8,503 bases of DNA from Nitrospirota bacterium (GTDB lineage Bacteria; Nitrospirota; Thermodesulfovibrionia; UBA6902; DSMQ01): assembly GCA_016207865.1 (NCBI GenBank), contig JACQZD010000099.1, positions 1-8,503 on the forward strand. The letters are read 5' to 3'. The number at the start of each line of letters is the position of its first letter. Within the stretch, counting starts at the first letter, position 1. Made by a program: the position numbers and the translations under genes. A model generated the notes under the pieces. The model did no database searches. It saw nothing but the letters and a program-made list of their open reading frames with translations, and was not told the DNA's origin. Positions 5,531-8,503 of this stretch are shown in pieces.

Positions 5531-6499
5531 ATGTCATTTCCAATTCACAGGCCGAGGAGGCTGAGGATTAACACAGTAATCAGAAGCATGGTGCGTGAGA
5601 CGCATCTCATGCCGGAGGATTTTATTTATCCCATGTTTGTTACTTTTGGAAAAGGCGTCAGAAAGAAAATATCCACAATGCCGGGATGTTTCCAGTTGTC
5701 AGTAGATGAAGCGGTTAAAGACGCGCAGTATGCCTATAAACTCGGCATCCCTGCCGTTATACTTTTCGGCATTCCCGCGCATAAAAACAACAAGGGGACA
5801 GAAGCGTATAATCCTAACGGGGTTGTACAAAAAGCCGTCAGGGCCATCAAGGACAGAGTGCCCGGGCTTGCCGTTATCACAGACGTATGCCTTTGTGAGT
5901 ATATGAGCCACGGACACTGCGGCATTGTAAAAAACGGGGAAATATTAAATGACCCTACTCTTGAACTCCTGGCCAAAGAGGCTTTGTCGCACGCAAAGGC
6001 GGGCGCTGATATGGTAGCCCCTTCGGACATGATGGACGGCAGGGTCACTGCAATCAGGAGCATCCTTGATGCAAACGGGTTTGATGACATTCCCATCATG
6101 AGTTATTCGGCAAAATACGCATCCGCTTTTTATTCCCCTTTCAGGGAGGCGGCGGAGTCAACCCCTTCATTCGGGGACAGGCGGTCCTATCAGATGGACC
6201 CTTCAAACAGGAGGGAGGCCATTAAAGAGGCGGCCCTTGACATTGAAGAAGGCGCTGATATTGTAATGGTTAAGCCGGCGATGTGTTACATGGACATAAT
6301 CTCTGATATTAAGGATACGTTTGATGTGCCGGTTGCGGCATACAATGTCAGCGGGGAATATTCAATGGTCAAGGCTGCCGCAAAATTAGGCTGGATTGAC
6401 GAGAAAAAAGTCATGATGGAAATACTGACCTCGCTGAAACGCGCAGGCGCCGACCTCATTCTTACATATCATGCAGTGGATGCGGTGAAGGAGCTTTAA
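5531..6499 (+). CDS. hemB: Porphobilinogen synthase (delta-aminolevulinic acid dehydratase)
   Basis: HemB condenses two 5-aminolevulinate molecules into porphobilinogen, the common precursor of haem, sirohaem, F430 and corrinoids, in the cytoplasm as an octamer. The 322 residues are full length. The two Schiff-base lysines are K195 in SYSAKYASAFY and K248 in VMVKPAMCYMD. The catalytic zinc ligands are present as C120, C122 and C130 in DVCLCEYMSHGHCG, so this is the zinc-type rather than the magnesium-type enzyme, which carries aspartates in this motif. Other family blocks are FREAAESTPSFGDRRSYQMD and PVAAYNVSGEYSMVKAA. AAAGGAG (5518-5524) lies six bases before the ATG. It is followed after 37 bases by a RACo-like corrinoid activator gene, suggesting a shared transcript and a tie to corrinoid supply. 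Nothing is unusual in the protein itself. Confidence 0.97.
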   Translation: MSFPIHRPRRLRINTVIRSMVRETHLMPEDFIYPMFVTFGKGVRKKISTMPGCFQLSVDEAVKDAQYAYKLGIPAVILFGIPAHKNNKGTEAYNPNGVVQKAVRAIKDRVPGLAVITDVCLCEYMSHGHCGIVKNGEILNDPTLELLAKEALSHAKAGADMVAPSDMMDGRVTAIRSILDANGFDDIPIMSYSAKYASAFYSPFREAAESTPSFGDRRSYQMDPSNRREAIKEAALDIEEGADIVMVKPAMCYMDIISDIKDTFDVPVAAYNVSGEYSMVKAAAKLGWIDEKKVMMEILTSLKRAGADLILTYHAVDAVKEL

Positions 6500-6507
6500 G
6501 AGCTACC

Positions 6508-6535
6508 AAGGATGAAGGTTGAAGGATGAAGGCTG
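6508..6535 (+). repeat. Heptanucleotide array, unit AAGGATG, 4 units, forming the RBS of the downstream gene
   Basis: There are four 7-base units: AAGGATG at 6508-6514, AAGGTTG at 6515-6521, AAGGATG at 6522-6528 and AAGGCTG at 6529-6535. The order matches the inverted array at 48-75, with 27 of 28 positions identical and 25 in an unbroken run (6508-6532). The array fills almost the whole hemB to RACo-like gap, and its last AAGG (6529-6532) sits four bases before the ATG at 6537, so the repeat itself provides the Shine-Dalgarno sequence. Confidence 0.85.
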
Positions 6536-6536
6536 A

Positions 6537-8411
6537 ATGAAAATTTCTCTTTCTTCAGGCAAAATAATAACAGGCTCGCCTGACAACTCCATTCTGGAGT
6601 CTCTTAAAAATGAGGGTGTTTTTCTCACCTCATCCTGCGGAAGCAAAGGCACCTGCGGCAAATGCAAAATAGTCATCAGGTCCGGCGAAATTAACGCCCG
6701 TTCAGCGATTAAGCTTACGCATGAAGAGCTCAAAAAAAATTATGCGCTCGCCTGCCAGAGCTTTCCTCTGGGGGATATCTCAATTGAGATACCAAAAGAA
6801 TCACCGCTTACGCTTGAGGGCAGGATTGCCACAGGCAGGTCTAAAGACCTTCAGGCGCTTCTGCATTCAGCCGGCGTAAAAATTGAGCCTCTTACTGAAA
6901 GAATAGTCCTTCATCTCCCTACCCCGTCGCTTAATGACAATATCAGCGACCTTGAACGGCTCAAAAGAGAGCTCGTTTCAAAAGGGCTCGGATGCCTCAG
7001 GGTCCCGTTCAGATTTCTGACCGGCCTGGCGGAAAAAGTGAGGAAGAACAAATGGGAGATAACGCTGTCTGTTATTTACAGCGAAGACTGCAATGAAATC
7101 ACAAATATCTTCCCTGGAGATAAAAAATCCAAGCAGTACGGCATTGCAATTGATATCGGAACCACTACATTGGTAGTTTAACTGGTCTATCTGAATAACG
7201 GCGATGTCATAGATATTGCGTCCACCTACAACTCACAGATAAATTACGGGGATGATGTCATCACAAGAATTGTTTACACATCAGAGCACAACGGACTAAG
7301 ACACCTCAACCACACGGTTATATCGGACATTAACATCATGCTCGCGCTTCTGATGAAAAACCATCATATAAATATTAAATCCATAGACAATGTTGTCGTT
7401 GCAGGAAATACAACCATGACCCATCTTTTTTTAGGGCTGGACCCGGGAGCAATCAGGGAGGAGCCCTACATCCCCACTGCAAACGTCTTCCCCCTTTCTT
7501 TTGCAGGCGAACTTGGAATAAAAATAAATCCCGATACTCCCGTCTATACGTTCCCCTGCGTTGCAAGTTATGTCGGAGGAGATATCACAGCCGGCGTTTT
7601 AGCTTCAAGACTGCATAAAAAAACTGAGCTCTGCCTTTTTCTTGATATAGGAACTAACGGCGAGATTGTCCTCGGCAATTCGGAATTCCTTGTTGCGGCC
7701 GCGTGCTCGGCAGGACCGTGTTTTGAGGGAAGCGGGATTAAGCACGGCATGAGGGCCACAGAGGGGGCTGTAGAAGACGTAGTGATGGACCGTAAAACGC
7801 TTGAGCCCGAAATAAAAGTAATCGGCGGCTCCGTACCCATCGGGATATGCGGCTCGGGCATGATTGATCTGGCTGCTGAGATGTTTTTGACCGGCATATT
7901 AAATCAGAAGGGGAAATTGCAGAAAGGCGTCTCAAAACGGGTGAGAGAGTCAGAAGACGGCGCTGAATTTGTGCTGTATCAGGGAAACGGGAGGGATATC
8001 GTCCTCACAGAGCCTGACATTGAAAATATAATAAGGGCTAAGGCAGCCATTTATGCCGGATGTTCCATCCTCCTTAAGGAAGTCGGGTTCACCTTTAATG
8101 ACGTGCGCAAGGTATATATTGCCGGAGGTTTCGGCAAGTTTCTGGACATAGACAAGGCGATAATCCTCGGCATGCTTCCTGATATATCCAGGGAGAAATT
8201 TGAATTTCTTGGGAATACATCCATAACAGGCGCATATCTCTGCATGCTTTCACGGAGAATGCGCGAAGAGGCGGAGGAAATAGCAAGAAAGATGACCTAT
8301 CTTGAGCTGTCGGTATCACGCTCCTTTATGGATGAATATGTTTCAGGACTGTTCATCCCGCATACGAACATGGAGGCGTTCCCGGGCGTTAAGAAGTTAA
8401 TGGGCGGATGA
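6537..8411 (+). pseudogene. RACo-like [2Fe-2S]/ASKHA corrinoid activation protein, interrupted by one in-frame TAA
   Basis: Members of this family (RACo of the corrinoid iron-sulphur protein, and related RamA-like or DUF4445 proteins) use ATP to reduce an inactivated Co(II) corrinoid back to Co(I). The frame runs 624 codons, the usual family length of about 620-640. A plant-type [2Fe-2S] ferredoxin domain lies at 1-90 with cysteines 34, 40, 43 and 73 (CGSKGTCGKC and LACQSF). Linker and middle domains reach about 200. The ASKHA nucleotide-binding domain starts at DIGTTTLVV (206-214) and includes VVVAGNTTMTH (286-296), LDIGTNGE (369-376), SAGPCFEGSGI, GICGSGMIDL and IAGGFG (528-533). Codon 215 (7179-7181) is TAA, at a position often aromatic or small in relatives. 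The same frame continues with full conservation on both sides. The two pieces are 214 codons (6537-7181) and an open stretch from 7182, first ATG at 7338. One base change from Tyr (TAT or TAC) explains it: nonsense mutation or consensus error. The ATG abuts the heptamer array. Confidence 0.88.
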
Positions 8412-8449
8412 ACTGCCTTAATTTATGGTTTTCCAGCGCTTGTGTGGAC

Positions 8450-8484
8450 GTCATTCCGCCCGAAGTTTCGGGATCGGGAATCCC
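8450..8484. repeat. Palindromic dispersed repeat, GTCATTCC family, short copy near the right edge
   Basis: It begins GTCATTCC (8450-8457), contains the palindrome CCCGAAGTTTCGGG (8459-8472) and ends in GGGAATCCC (8476-8484). It resembles one half of the copies at 4236-4312 and 5357-5415. It lies 38 bases after the stop of the RACo-like gene. Bases 8412-8503 contain no gene that I can see. Confidence 0.6.
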
Positions 8485-8503
8485 TTCAATTCCCCCTTAG
8501 TAA

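Noticed and set aside
7179..7181. TAA as reassigned or recoded codon
   Set aside because: TAA ends the TPR gene, hemB and the mnmE C-terminal piece in this window, and known recoding of selenocysteine or pyrrolysine uses TGA or TAG; no associated structure was seen.

Overview
The window looks like chromosomal DNA of an uncultured anaerobic bacterium, most likely Nitrospirota (Thermodesulfovibrionia-like) or a similar lineage. The grounds are indirect: moderate GC, an rpmH-yidD-yidC-mnmE cluster, a TMTC-like TPR membrane protein, a zinc-type HemB, a RACo-like corrinoid activator of the kind that accompanies the Wood-Ljungdahl pathway, and dense short palindromic and heptameric repeats. No marker here fixes the taxon. 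All genes lie on the + strand.

Layout. Bases 2-760 are the 3' part of a membrane-anchored TPR protein whose start lies left of the window. A good sigma70-type promoter (781-810) then drives rpmH (ribosomal protein L34), yidD, yidC and mnmE. This is the widely conserved rpmH-rnpA-yidD-yidC-mnmE order, but rnpA is missing: only 30 bases separate rpmH from the yidD frame. mnmE is broken. Its GTPase domain lost roughly 90 residues, including G4 and G5, and the C-terminus lies in another frame. A 60-residue TPR remnant follows. After a repeat-rich gap comes a cation diffusion facilitator gene, probably read from a leaderless transcript. A second repeat-rich gap with an extended -10 promoter leads into hemB and then, 37 bases later, a RACo-like ASKHA/[2Fe-2S] protein. 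That frame is full length except for one in-frame TAA at codon 215.

How the genes relate. L34, YidD and YidC serve ribosome assembly and membrane-protein insertion, and MnmE modifies tRNA wobble uridine. HemB makes porphobilinogen, the precursor of haem, sirohaem and corrinoids, and the RACo-like protein would reductively reactivate a corrinoid protein. The hemB-RACo pair therefore makes sense as a tetrapyrrole/corrinoid unit.

The most unusual content is the repeat layer. Heptanucleotide arrays, mostly of four units, occur at three places. One pair sits in frame inside the TPR gene. One inverted pair forms a 32-bp hairpin spanning the yidC stop and the mnmE start codon. One array supplies the ribosome binding site of the RACo-like gene. 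The array in the TPR gene and the one before the RACo-like gene share an exact 25-mer in opposite orientation. In addition there are three copies of a GTCATTCC-type palindromic repeat and one compound palindrome whose two arms differ by compensated base changes.

The missing rnpA, the deleted mnmE segment, the truncated TPR gene and the in-frame TAA are four separate anomalies in 8.5 kb. They could be genuine decay or metagenome assembly/consensus errors; the sequence alone cannot decide.
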